DNA of 64,000 nucleotides from Salvia splendens (lineage: Eukaryota; Streptophyta; Magnoliopsida; Lamiales; Lamiaceae), in assembly GCF_004379255.2 (NCBI RefSeq), contig NC_056051.1, positions 26,219,267 to 26,283,266 on the forward strand, in the 5' to 3' direction. Below, one piece after another: positions 11,537 through 23,061 of the stretch. Made by a program: the position numbers and the translations under genes. The notes under the pieces were generated by a model. The model ran no database searches and had not been told where the DNA came from. It worked only from the letters and a program-made list of their open reading frames with translations. Positions within the stretch are counted from its first letter, which is position 1, and each line of letters starts with the position of its first letter.

Positions 11537-12050
11537 ATTTTCGTACATATTTATACTATAGGATTTGGGAGATTCCTATATGACTATATCAAATACTAAT
11601 CGAAAAGTTCGTATTCAGTTAGGGATGTACCTAATCAGGTTTGTACTTTGATGAAATTTCAAAAAATGAATATTGTATTCTCCTATCTAACAAGTACTAG
11701 ATCAAGTGTTATAATCCGTATTATGTCAACAATATATAAGGCCAAATTAGAACTAAGTCATTTATAAATAATTTAATTTTTTTGTACTAAGGTGATTTCA
11801 TACTACCCAAAGAAAAGCTATATTAAAAAATTTACGCATATACATTATGTCAAATTTAGAAAATAAAATAAAATCATACTACTACTATATTTTTTTTATC
11901 AAAATTAATGCGAATAAATAAGAAAAAGGCATACTAGCAAGACATCACGCCAAAGTATATATTGTGATATATTTGGATTGAATCTTAAACAAATAGTACA
12001 ATATTCTACAAACTAAAAAGTATTTTCTAATGAAACAAACTTAAACAAAT

Positions 12051-13180
12051 CTATAAAGGTACAAAAATATTCCTAATAAAAACATAATGACTTAACATTG
12101 TGAATTCCCAATGTTTTGAGTGAAAAAAGCTTGGGGTGTAAATAATGGTGCTAGGAAAGTAATAATAGGCAGACTGTTGAAGAAAACCGCGTACATCATA
12201 AGCTTCAGTGTTTCTAAAGTAGATAAGTAATCTAAAGTAGATAAGTAATCTACCATCGACATTGAACAACAAGTTACCATTCTTCAAAACTTTGAGCAGA
12301 GTGGTGTAGTATGTTGGTGATTTGAAGGTATATTTCATTATCCAAGAGCTTGCATCTCCATAATTGTCCATATTCCAAATTTTGGTAGTACTTCTAGTAT
12401 GTGATGTATCACATAAACATAGCCGATCCTCTAAAATGCATAGCCGACTTCCCGTATAAAATAAAATCGAATGTTTATCCTCATGATGAATCAAGATATC
12501 CACATTAAGGGGTTGTAAAGAAAAACTAGTAAATAGCTTTGTTTCAAGATCAAAACAACCAACTAAAAAATTATTCTCTAAATCACAAGCAATCCAATGA
12601 ACATTTCCGTTGAAAAATATAGCATAATCAAGTAACGGTCTAAATGTAACTGGGTCCCACGATGGCATTATTGTAGGCAATCTAGTTGTCAGTGGTGCTG
12701 AGATCCTTCTCCACGAAGATTCTCCTCCTAGAGTGTACACATGAGAAAACCTAGATTTATCGACACATAAAATTTTATATTGCCCACTTAATTTGCTCAC
12801 TCCAAATCCATATAGACACCCACATGTAGGTAGAGGAGGAAGCTCAACATATTCACAAGTCATTGGGTTAACTACAGAAAGAATATCACGATTTTCATCC
12901 AATCCTTCCCATAACAAAAGCAAACCATCAACTGAACTAATTACCAAACGATGGTGAGAAGTTGAATAAGGGGGCAAGTAGAATCGGAAGAGTGGCTGGC
13001 TGTCCTCATCAGCGACTGCATACCCCGTCATGTCTTCGTTAACGAAAGCCGTGAATTGTTTTGGAGTCCCAAACCGACCCCGTTCTACTATTGTATCGCG
13101 TCATGACTTATAAACGCACCTACACCTCATAAGGCATCTGATTGGGAGTAGGATATCTCTCCATATTTCTTGCGGTATCA
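12051..13180 (-). pseudogene. F-box/F-box-associated protein gene with stop codon in the F-box (right copy)
   Basis: From about 13180 the minus strand reads an F-box (IPQEIWRDILLPIRCLMRC) that meets TGA at 13101-13103, exactly where the left copy has the conserved tryptophan of KSWRD. Downstream the same frame stays open for 326 codons from an ATG at 13031 to 12051. It encodes an F-box-associated (kelch-like beta-propeller) region typical of the large plant F-box families: SSVDGLLLLWEG, NPMTCEYVELPPLP, YKILCVD, YAIFFNGNVHWIA. An 18-bp tandem duplication (about 12218-12254) repeats RLLIYF in the protein. Either this is a young pseudogene or it yields an F-box-less protein that cannot join an SCF ligase. 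No introns are evident. Confidence 0.75.
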
Positions 13181-13194
13181 ATATTTCTTGCAAA

Positions 13195-14324
13195 TCATAT
13201 TTCTTGCAAGTCTTGTTAGGATCTCTCTCCATATTATTTTTACGGCGGCTTATGAAAAGTAAGAATTAATTAGGGATAGTAACATGATAATAACTCTTTC
13301 GAACATACCTTGGGAGATATTCCTATATCAAATCCTAATCAACATCGAAATAAATTAAATCTTAATAAGTGTAATTAAGGAAGATAAAATTCACACCAAA
13401 TCCTAACAATATAAGGAGAAAAACGTGGCCCGAAGAAGAAAATTTGGGTTGTCGGGTCGGGTCGGGTCGGGTTAATGGGTAGTGTTTATCAGTGCATAAA
13501 TATCTCTTAAACAGGTAGAGTTATTAATGAAATACCACAATTTAAATGATTTTTTAAATTTATTAAGTTTATATCAACTTTTGCAAAAAATATTAATATC
13601 CACGTGTATAGAAAAATTTCATTACATTTAAATAGAGAAAAATTCTAATTATAAAATAAAATTATTAATCCATAAAATATAAGAGTTTAATATTCTATCA
13701 GAAATAATGTCTCATTTTGCTAATTTAGCTACAACTGTATTTTTTTTTATTTTTAGTAATTGGGGCCACACTCTCTAAATCATCTAAATCACCTTCAATT
13801 ATAAAGTCAATATGCAAAAGTGAGAATCACATTCCACAAACTATATTTATCTATTTTTCAAAAAAAACAAATAATTTTTAAAACCTGTGCTAAGTCAAAA
13901 TGAGACTAAATGGCGGACGGAGGGAATATAATTTTGATGAATTAGTCGGTTATAAAAGTAAATATAGGTGAATAATTTATCTGTCATCTGAATTATAAAA
14001 TTGAACCGAATAAAATCAAAATATCGAAGAACATTTAAATTTTTGGATATTCAAGACTCAGATATTTCACATCTATTCGGATTTATAACATCTCAAATTT
14101 TGGATTTTCGGATCAGATCAGTTCGGGGTAGGCAAAAATTCGAAAGTTCATCCCTAGAAATACAAAGTTAACAAGGCGCCAATTCAACTCGCTCTTGAAT
14201 CTTGATCACAAATGGACAAATTAGCAACGCCAGAATCTTATTCTATTCATATTTCTGGATTACATCCTAAATCTTATTTAAAATGTCACATTTCCAACAT
14301 GATTCTCTTCCAAACTTCAAGAAA
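13195..14324. other. AT-rich intergenic region with a GGGTC tract and one MITE
   Basis: No coding sequence is seen. A short (GGTCG)n run lies at about 13449-13470, and a Stowaway-like MITE occupies about 13691-13928. The last 100 bp before 14325 are the likely 3' UTR of the ammonium transporter. Confidence 0.6.
13691..13928. mobile_element. Stowaway-like MITE (degraded left end)
   Basis: The right end reads GGCGGACGGAGGGAATA, the inverted form of the TATTCCCTCCGTCC end. The left end TATTCTATCAGAAATAATG keeps only part of it. The inner inverted arms GTCTCATTTTG and CAAAATGAGAC match well. Length is about 240 bp with TA at the borders. Confidence 0.65.
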
Positions 14325-16715
14325 TCATGTCCTCTCAACATGGCCCTTAGCCTTGGATGATCCCGTCTCCATATCATTGTGAGTCGAGAACCGGGAGTTC
14401 TCGCTCCTCTCGCCCTGCCCCCATATGGCGTAAGCGTCCTCCCCGTGCGCTGCCTGATCCCCGATCTCCATATCCTCCTCCGTCATCCTAAGAGGCACGA
14501 TGGACTTCACCACAATGCATATCAAGCTCGTCATCACAATGTTAACACCAACCACGAAGGCCACGCCCACGAGCTGAAGCCCTATTTGCCTGAATCCGTG
14601 GCTGTACGCCCCCATCTGAATGCCGTAGAACAGGCCAACGTATCGGTTGTACTTCCCGTAGAACAGATAGCAGAGCCTCGGGTTGGCAAAGAGGCCGGTG
14701 AGGACCCCTCCGAGGCTCCCGGCCACTGCGTGCGTGTGGAACACGGCCATGGTGTCATCAACCTTCTGGAGGAGCTCGGACTTCTTGTGCACAACCATCA
14801 TCGTGAACCAAGGGATCGAGCCGGAGCATAGCCCCATTATGATGGCAGCCCAACCCTGTACAACTCCTACATACAAATCACACACTTTTACCATTATTTC
14901 GACTTCACTTTTGATACTTATGCATAAAACGACGTCGTTCACTCAAAAACACCAACCCCACAATGCAGATTGAACACAACCATATTTCAGCTCAATAAGA
15001 TATAAATCACACACTTGTACACATTTTGCAATTTAAGTTCACTTTTGAACCTTTGTGTATAAATATCAAATCTTTTTAACTATTGCAAAGTGAACTAAAA
15101 TTGACCAGAAAGACGACACGAACGCTAGTTTGGCCTAAAACGACATCATTCACCGTGTAATTATTAGCATATCACAAAGTATTTCACTTTTCAGTTAAAC
15201 TCACAAGGATCATCGCTACAATATTGTTAAGCAAAAAGATGACATGAATGCTAGTTTGCCCTAAAACGACGTCGTTTACCGTATAATTATTCATGATCAA
15301 AGATGAGATGAATGCTAGTTTGGACTAAAACAACTGTCTTTCAATAAAAAACACCAAGAATTCTTTCAATTTCCAGTTAATCGTGCAAGTAATAACATTG
15401 TTCCAGTCCAATCCGACGCCCAAGTCATCTTCCAGATCGATTTTAGTCCAACCAGAATCAACATCATTTTTCCAACCATCAAAACAAATTGAGGAATCCA
15501 CACTAGCAAAAAATGAGTTTAAGTTCTTGAATTATTTTGCAATCACTCCTTTCATAAATACAATATAGACTGAGGAAAAACCTGCTGCTGGGGTGATGCA
15601 GACGAGGCCGGTGATCATGCCCTGAACCGCACCAATAACTGACGGCTTCCCAAAAAACATGATATCAAGCAAAAGCCAAGTCAGCAAGCTCGTAGCTGTG
15701 CACACATGAGTGTTGACAATGGCTAGAGATGCGTCAATGCTGGCAGCGTAAGGGTCACCTCCATTGAACCCCGTCCACCCCATCCAAAGCAATCCGGCTC
15801 CAGCTAACATCAGCAGAATATTGTTAGGCGGAAACCTCTCCCTATCCTTAGTCAAACGAGGGCCAACCTACACCAAACAAACATACCATCAAAATCATCT
15901 CGAAACACAAAAATCTCTATTTACAAACTGACAATTTCGTTGCTAATTAACATAATTCCGCTAGCACAAATGGTTAGCAGCGGATTAGCAATAGATCTAT
16001 GCCGTTGTTACTAAAATTTAGTAACGGATTAGCAACATATTGAATTCGTTGATAATTGTTGGCATAAAAAATGGATCGAAAATGCAGCAAAATCAGAAGC
16101 AGAGATTCAAACCCAATACGCAGCAGTAAAGCCAGCGACACCCGACGACAAGTGGATGACGTAGCCACCAGAGTAGTCAATCATCCCGGCAGAGGAGAGC
16201 CAGCCGTCAAGGGACCAAATGGTGTACGCACCAACGGTGTAGGAGAAGGTGAGCCACAGCGGGACAAACAGCATCCACGCGTAGAAGTTCATCCTCCCGA
16301 GCACCGCGCCAGCAATCAAGATCAAGGTGATGGCCGCGAAGACGAACTGGAAATACACCATGGTAGCATTGGGCAAGTACCCCATGAAGGCCCTCTCAAA
16401 CAGATAATGCTGAGAAAAGGCCACATTGATCTTCCCCCAAATCGGGACGAGCTGGTCGCCGAAGGAGAGGCGGTAGCCCCAGCAGACCCAGCACACGAGC
16501 ACGCAGGCGAAGGCGTAGAGCGCCATGAAGGCCGAGTTCACGGCCCACTTCTTCTTCACAGCGCCCCCGTAGAGGATGATCAGGCCCGGGACGCTCTGCA
16601 GGCCGACGAGGGTGGCCGCGGTGAGCTGCCACGCGTTGTCCCCTTTGCTCAGCCACTCCGGGTTGGCGTCGTCGGGGAGGAGATTCGACGGGAGGATCGC
16701 GGTCCAGTTCGCCAT
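14325..16715 (-). CDS. AMT2/AMT3-type ammonium transporter (plasma membrane)
   Basis: High-affinity NH4+/NH3 transporter of the Amt/Mep/Rh family. Three exons join in phase: 16113-16715, 15582-15867 and 14325-14866, coding 476 residues, the normal family length. The start [11 protein letters not shown] at 16715 is followed by the conserved [19 protein letters not shown]. About eleven hydrophobic helices can be followed. The twin pore histidines are present (HLSSGVAGF in exon 1; [12 protein letters not shown] in exon 3). The C-terminal regulatory motif appears as [17 protein letters not shown]. It resembles AMT3;1-like members of the AMT2 clade more than AMT1, which has a different N-terminus. 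Exon 1 is GC-rich relative to flanking DNA, and long antisense open frames on the plus strand there are shadows. Intact as far as can be read. Confidence 0.95.
14920..15355. repeat. Repeated block in the second intron of the ammonium transporter gene
   Basis: A unit containing GAATGCTAGTTTGxCCTAAAA then ACGACGTCGTTxACC recurs at about 15108-15172, 15237-15291 and 15300-15352, with a partial copy near 14922-14955. The intron is 14867-15581. These look like local tandem duplications rather than a mobile element. Confidence 0.65.
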
Positions 16716-18734
16716 CGGTGCGGGGAATTTCGGTCAGGAATTTTGTCGAACAGGTGGTGTGCGGAGTGAATATGCGGGTTTTGGCTGGTATATAAAGATG
16801 GGATTTTTGTTGAGTTGATTCCCACGATGAGCTGTGGCATTGATGGTATCTTTCTTGACATTTTGTGTGGGGAAATGAATTGTTTCTTGTTGGGATTTTG
16901 GCGATATGAAGAAACAGAATGTATACGGTTTTTACAAAGCTAGTTTCTGCTTTGAGGTTATTTTAATGGTTTTGGAATATGATTTCTGTTTTATTAGTTG
17001 ATGAAGCTTTGTTTCTTGATCCTGTTCATAGGGAAGGATTTGGACATATATACCCCTCAACTATATTGTTTGATTTTAATACTCAGCAAATAGTAGTTAA
17101 AAAATTCTCCGGGACTTGAATTAGTATGTGAGACTCCTGATAATAAGAGTAACGTAAAGCATTTAATTCTCAAATCTAAATATTTTTAATCTAAAAAAGT
17201 TACTCTACGTATTTCTTCTGTCCGAAAAATTCTCATTTGTAGAGGCCGTAAGTTTTAATGAAAAATTAGTAAAGTAAGAGGTAAAAAAAATATGAGTAAA
17301 ATATGGGAGATGGAGAAAAAGTGGGAAAACTATGAGAGAGAAGAGAAAAGTGAGAAAAGTACGAGTGAGAAACTTCCATGTTAAGAAATGAGACTACTTT
17401 TTGTGAACATCCCAAGGTTAAATGAGTCTATTTTTCGTGTACGGAGGGAGTACTAAGTTTTACATACCAAAAATAATAACATTGAAATGAGACATTTAAC
17501 CGGAGTTAATTTTCAAAAACAATTCATTGTGGACTATGTGACTATTCGGTTTGTTAGACAATAATTATGAGATGAAATACAGAATTAAGTTGTAAGATTA
17601 TTTTAGTTGGAATGATAATTAAGACTAATTATCACGTATTATTTTAGTTCGTTGATAAAAGTATAGCTTGAACATATCTAATCACATTATTATTTTAGTT
17701 CGTATGATAAGAGTGTAGCTTGAACATGTCCAATCGTACCTCACCTATCTGCTCCATCATTTTAAAACATATGTATCGTTGTTTTCAGCACACGTAATAC
17801 GAAAAGGTCTATTTCCCATTGGAGGCAATGGAGATGATAACACCAACGGAGAGGTGGTGATATTTAGGTGGAACAAAACTAATTATGCTACTTAAACATT
17901 TTGCTTATAGATTAAGATTGCAGTTATGATACTTTTATAAGTCAACATCAATATTTCAAATTTATTATCTTTTGATAATTTTAAGACTTTTTATTTAAAA
18001 TTAAAGAATTAAATTTGTATTTGACATGAATATATTATCTTTAGATAGTTTTAATATTTTTTATTCGAAATAAAAGAATTAAATTTGTAGATAAATGTGG
18101 GATGATTAATGTAGTTTACAAAAAATATTTAAAAGTACAATGAGTCAGAGTAATAAAGAAATACTTTAGTTATACTGTATATAGGTATTCCTAATATATT
18201 TTAGAATGTTATACTTTATTCTTTTATAATATATTAAGATATTTTTCTAAAAAATCTTAATATTTTATTTTCTTATATTCCAATAGGATAAACCAAATCT
18301 CAATAAAATAAAAAAAGATATTACTTTCACCTCATTAGAAGTGATTGTTTTTTTACTTGAGATTTAAGAATGATGCCATATTTATTAAGTTAAATAGAGA
18401 GAATAAAATAGAAGAAAAAAAAGAGAGAGAATACCGTAGAAGAGATAATAACTAAAAATAAATAATTAAATGCATTGTTTTCAGCTACAAAATTAATGAC
18501 ATTTTATGGGAATTAATTACTATAAAACCAACTCATGGTTTATGCAAGTAGAAGATAAATAAAAGAAAATTGTTTGATCATAGCAACTTGTCCAAAGAGG
18601 TGGCTCAAGACTAACAAGATTATTTTAGATGTAGATATATGAATAAAAAGGCGATGAATTAAAATAATAATAAAAATCGTCATAAAAAAAAGAGTCAAAT
18701 CAAAGCGAGTTTTGAACAATTCAACGAGCTGCAA
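16716..18734. other. Intergenic region, AT-rich, with a MITE and two short tandem duplications
   Basis: The first few hundred bases are the promoter side of the ammonium transporter gene; the last few hundred face the SNAP33 gene. No gene is seen. Direct repeats of about 54 bp lie at 17636-17687 and 17688-17742 (core TATTATTTTAGTTCGT, AGCTTGAACAT). Repeats of about 71 bp lie at 17961-18020 and 18031-18090 (core AAAGAATTAAATTTGTA). Confidence 0.6.
17207..17452. mobile_element. Stowaway-type MITE
   Basis: The right end GTACGGAGGGAGTA pairs with the left end TATTTCTTCTGTCCG, followed by the inverted inner arms GAAAAATTCTCATTT and AAATGAGTCTATTTTTC. Length is about 245 bp with TA borders and no coding sequence. 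Confidence 0.75.
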
Positions 18735-19657
18735 TTTCTTGACAGTTTCTGCTTCCGCTCACCAATTCCATTGACAAGGAATTCGCATCCATTCTTCTTA
18801 AATATACGTATTGATCATGTTTCTACCTCGCATTTAATCTCTAATTTTTTTCTCTCCCCAAATTTGAGTGGAATTTCAGGTACTGCTGCAGTAATTCAGT
18901 CTTAATTGCAAAATTTCGAATTCAACTTTCTGATCAGCTTGGATGTGTGTGTGTTTTGAAGGAGATGATGCAATGTTTCTTTCTGTTCCAGTTTTCATTT
19001 TTGTTTGTTGAACTGATTCTCTGTGTGGTTTGGCTAGTCAAAGTCTTAGACTTTTAGGATAAGAAAGAGTTGTTCTAGATGCTGATGTGTAGGGTTGAAA
19101 ATATCGTATGAACTTTTGACTTTGTTATATAACTTTGTTGATCAAATTTTCTTCAATTGATTGCTTTTGATGGAGAGCCGTGCTGTGTAGCTTAAGATTT
19201 TTGAGGCTGTGTTTTAATTTTGGGGGTATGGTTTTGCCTATTTGTTTGATTGATTCACAATATATTGAAACCTGGGATTGCATGAAATCATTGTTATTGG
19301 ATCAATTTTGGATGGAATAAAGCAAAGATCAGATGCTACATACATATTGTTTGATGGAATCGAATTTCTGTAAATAGAAAAACATTGGAAGGGATGATCT
19401 TCAGTTTATCATTTTACTGTCTGTTTATATCGATATGTATATCTCTCTCCTCTCCCTTTTATATTGTTTGGTATCATGCTCTGTTGTAAGCATTTTGGAT
19501 TGTGTTGCTTTTGGTTACTTTTACTTGTAGCTATTCTTATTATCAATAGCAGGCATGCTCATATGGTTCCATACATTTTGTGCTTTCAGGTCCTTTGTTT
19601 AACTCCGAGATTCTATCGTTGATCAAAGCTTAGCCTCGTTCGGATAAAAGTATCAAA
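18735..19657 (+). other. Probable 5' leader and leader intron of the SNAP33-type gene
   Basis: The sequence becomes leader-like near 18740-18880. A possible donor (AGGTACTGCTGCAG, about 18880) and an acceptor (TTTCAGGTCCTTTG, about 19585) would remove a 0.7-kb leader intron. This is inference from splice-like signals only. Confidence 0.4.
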
Positions 19658-20247
19658 ATGTTTGGTCACAAGAAGTCCCCCTTGCATAGGTTTTCAAGGC
19701 ACAAGTCAGCTGAGTCCGCTGACCTCCCTAACCATCAAACCAATCCCTTTGAATCGAACGATGAGTTGAAATCGGTTAAAGATTCTGGAAGAACATCATC
19801 AGATCCTGCTCTGGTCACACCAAATTTCAATTCAAACCCCTTTGATGATGATGGGGATGATGCTCGAGGAACCTCGTCATCTCAGAGCATTTTCAACTCC
19901 TCAAGGAACAACTACAAGAATGATTTCCGTGACTCTGGAGGATTAGAGAGCCAGACTGTGGAGGAACTGGAAAATTATGCTGTATATAAAGCTGAAGATG
20001 CGACTAAATCTGTTAACAATTGCCTTAAGATTGCAGAGGACATGCGTGAAGAAGCCACCAGTACGTTGGTTATGTTGCATCAACAGGGAGAGCAAATTAC
20101 CAGAACTCACACGGTTGCTGCCGACATAGACCACGACCTTAGTAGGGTATGCTCTCCACATTTTCATCTCGTATCCGGTATTCCTGTTAATGCATCAAAA
20201 ATTTTCAATTTGCACTATCTATCACCAGGAGAGGCTTGAGTTTTCTG

Positions 20248-20288
<41 letters not shown>

Positions 20289-21756
20289 TATGAGAGGATT
20301 ATTATTGATAACTCATTTATTGTTCTTTTTTTAGCTTTATAGTTTTCATGAGAGCAAGGATATCAGTATTGCCTCTAATATTTGCTAGCGGGGTTGCTGC
20401 TGCTGAATAGGCTTAGACTTTTTATACATATTTCATAATACCATGTTCTTCTAAAGTTTGTCTCGAAATCTCTTCTTGTTCGATTTTGGTTACAAGCTTT
20501 CATCCCTTTTCCCTTTATACTGGAAAGGAAGTGGTTTCACAAACTTATGCCTCACATTACCTGCTTCGTTTTCCCCTTTGACACCTAAAGATTTCGAAAA
20601 GTTCCTTCTCTTTTTCCCTTTTTCCGTGTGGGGAATGGGGGGTGGGGTGATCTGGTGTTATTTTGCGAAAATGATTATCATGTTCAGTACAGACGACGTG
20701 CTGCATCTTTCTATTTTCGTATCTAGTGTTTCAAATTATCGTTTTGTGATTAACATTCAGGGGGAGAAGCTTTTGGGAAACCTTGGGGGCATGTTCTCCA
20801 AGACATGGAAGCCGAAGAAGAATCAAGCAATAAAAGGCCCTGTAATCATTAGAGGTACCTGGCCGATTTTCTCCCTCCAAGGGTCGTCTTTAGCTTAAAA
20901 TAAATTGCTGGCACATGGATGTTTTTAATGTGATTTATGGTTTAATTCTTCGCTAGATGATCCGGTACATAGAAAGGGCAACCACTTGGAACAGAGGGAG
21001 CGGCTTGGTTTGTCTTCGACCTCGAAGGAAAGATCATCAACTTCACGTAAACCACCACCAGAACCCACCGATGTCTTGCAGAAAGTTGAGGTATGCAATA
21101 TTTTGAGCTTACTATTTTATGTCTAGAAATAAAAAGCTGAAACTGAAATACTAGTATATACATGTAGTCATGTGCTATACACACAACGATGTGAAGTTTA
21201 CGGCTCTATCATCTTGCTGGTTGTTGTTATCGGTGAAATCAACACAAAGCCTCGTGTTAATAATAGTTTACGCCTACTTCTATATAGGAATATATGAACT
21301 ATACAAAGATGCACTACTAGGCCTATCTGGTTATAGTTTAGTGTATCCATTCCGCTGCGTGGTTGCTGCTATCATTGAAACCGACACAAGGCCTCGTCTT
21401 AACAGTATAAGCCTACTTAAATATAGACATATATCAGTAACATAGATACATAAAACTAGGCATGTCCGGTTATAGCTTCGTTTATCCATTCTGCTACGTG
21501 GTTGTGTACTTGTGTTCATGTACACACAATTTATTACAATTACACGAAACTATGGCAGGTTGAAAATGGGAAACAAGACGACGCCCTTGGAGATCTGAGT
21601 AACATATTGGGAGAGCTAAAGAATATGGCTGTGGACATGGGATCAGAGATTGAACACCAGAACAAAGCTTTGGATCACGCCGAAGATGATATGGATGAGC
21701 TGGTTTATCGAGTGAGAGGCGCTAACCATCGCACTCGTCGTTTGCTTGGGAAGTAG
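19658..21756 (+). CDS. SNAP33: SNAP25-type Qb+Qc SNARE, SNAP33-like
   Basis: Plasma-membrane/cell-plate SNARE adaptor; the family pairs with syntaxins such as KNOLLE and SYP121 and VAMP72 proteins in cytokinesis and defence secretion. Coding exons 19658-20146, 20761-20854, 20957-21090 and 21559-21756 join in phase to 304 residues (Arabidopsis SNAP33 is about 300). The N-terminus MFGHKKSP leads into a disordered segment with two NPF motifs (TNPFES, SNPFDD). The Qb helix runs from ELENYAVYKAEDATKS to DIDHDLSR with its layer glutamine in HQQGEQI. The Qc helix is in the last exon (LGELKNMAVDMGSEIEHQN), ending RRLLGK. As in plant members there is no cysteine cluster and no membrane segment. The gene looks intact. 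Confidence 0.96.
20249..20284. repeat. (TA)n microsatellite in SNAP33 intron 1
   Basis: About 17 uninterrupted TA units lie between exon 1 and exon 2 of the SNARE gene. Confidence 0.9.
21195..21507. repeat. Tandem duplication inside SNAP33 intron 3
   Basis: Two copies of about 138 bp (21195-21337, 21338-21475) plus a partial third (to 21507). Shared blocks include CGACACAAGGCCTCGT, ACTAGGC and TCCATTC, with considerable divergence. The intron is 21091-21558. Confidence 0.65.
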
Positions 21757-22650
21757 GATGCCAATGCCATTACTCTCTTGTAAAAAAATTCAGATATTTT
21801 TCATGCTACGTATATAGTATAGCTTATTTGTACAATAAAACAGAAAATTATTCAGCACTTTTGTCACTTCATGAAAATTTTATATTGATCGATCCATATT
21901 TGAAAGTTATATCGCCTAGAGTTTGACAGTTATGACTTGTGAGCATCGTATCAAATCTGCAACCCCTTCTAATCACTAAGTTCTACTATTTGAATTCACT
22001 TATAATTTGTGTATTGTATTCGTCATAACTCGATATTTTAACTATTATAGCCCCTGTCAAGCTTATTTAAAATTGAAGTCATATAATATTTTCTTAAAAA
22101 TACTTGTTTTTATAACTCAATAGTATTGCTTGTTAATTTGACGTACTTATTTCAAATTGATGACATTATTAAGTTATTAGCTAATTTGTTAAGAAAAATG
22201 ATTAACTTTTTTTACTCAATTTGTATTTTGTGAAGAAATTTCTAAAAATGCCAAAATTCTGGTCGAATTTTAAGTTATGATATTGACAAGAATATGACCA
22301 AAATTTAATACTCCCACCTCCACGAAAAATAGAGTACATTTGCTATTTTTGGTTTTTCACGAAAAATTAGAGCACATTTCAAAAGTAAAGTTTTCAACTT
22401 CTCTCTTACTTTTTCCCTTCTCTACTAATAATATGGACCACATATTCCACTAACACCACTCTTCTCTTACTTTTTTCCATTCTCTCTTACTTTACCAATT
22501 TCACATTTAAAACCCGTGTCATTCATAATGTGTCCTATTTTTCGTGGACGGAGGAAGTACTAATTTTTAATTACTATTTTGCCCTTTGCAAATAAAACAT
22601 CATTTGATTGTTTATTATACCTCTCTCTAGTTTTAATAATTCTTAAATTG
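21757..22650. other. Intergenic region between the SNARE gene and the SCAPER-like gene
   Basis: The first 100 bp are the SNARE 3' UTR. The remainder is AT-rich DNA with one MITE (22309-22562) and then the probable promoter and leader of the next gene (to 23061). Confidence 0.55.
22309..22562. mobile_element. Stowaway-type MITE
   Basis: The left end is TACTCCCACCTCCACGAAA and the right end TTTCGTGGACGGAGGAAGTA, imperfect inverted repeats of each other with TA borders. Length is about 254 bp and non-coding. Confidence 0.8.
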
Positions 22651-23061
22651 CTGTCAATATTCCATGATCATTCTTTTCGGCTTTCGCCCAAAATCTTTTC
22701 TTTTCTTGTTGAGGGGGAAAAATTTGTGAATACACAGCTCTTTACTGACAAATCTGCTCCACATTTTCTTGAAAATTTTTCACCTTTAATCAGCATAAAA
22801 CACTGCGACCGGCTGCTTTTCGATTCGAATTTTAGCAGCCATTTCAGAGGCGTTTTCACCCGGGACCATCAATTCATCAGTATCTACTTTCTAATTGTAG
22901 TTTGAAATCTTAATTACTGAGCCATCAATCTCATTTATTCGGCAAAATCGGTGCAGATGTGTTTGTTTCACAGTGTTTTGATGTTGAAAAGGAAAATTTA
23001 TGTGGGATTGAGAATTTAATTTGTGGGAAAAGAGGAAAGAATTTGGGTGTTGAGGTTTTTG

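Noticed and set aside
12820..13100. Possible second F-box gene merging both copies into one
   Set aside because: The two copies are 4 kb apart, in the same orientation, with independent lesions; they are a duplication and not one split gene.
13446..13475. GGTCG repeat as a telomere-like or G-quadruplex element
   Set aside because: Only about four short units with GG pairs; too short and without runs of three G in regular spacing to claim a structure.
16071..16769. 232-codon plus-strand open frame rich in Arg, Glu and Gly
   Set aside because: Antisense to exon 1 of the ammonium transporter, whose protein is unmistakable.
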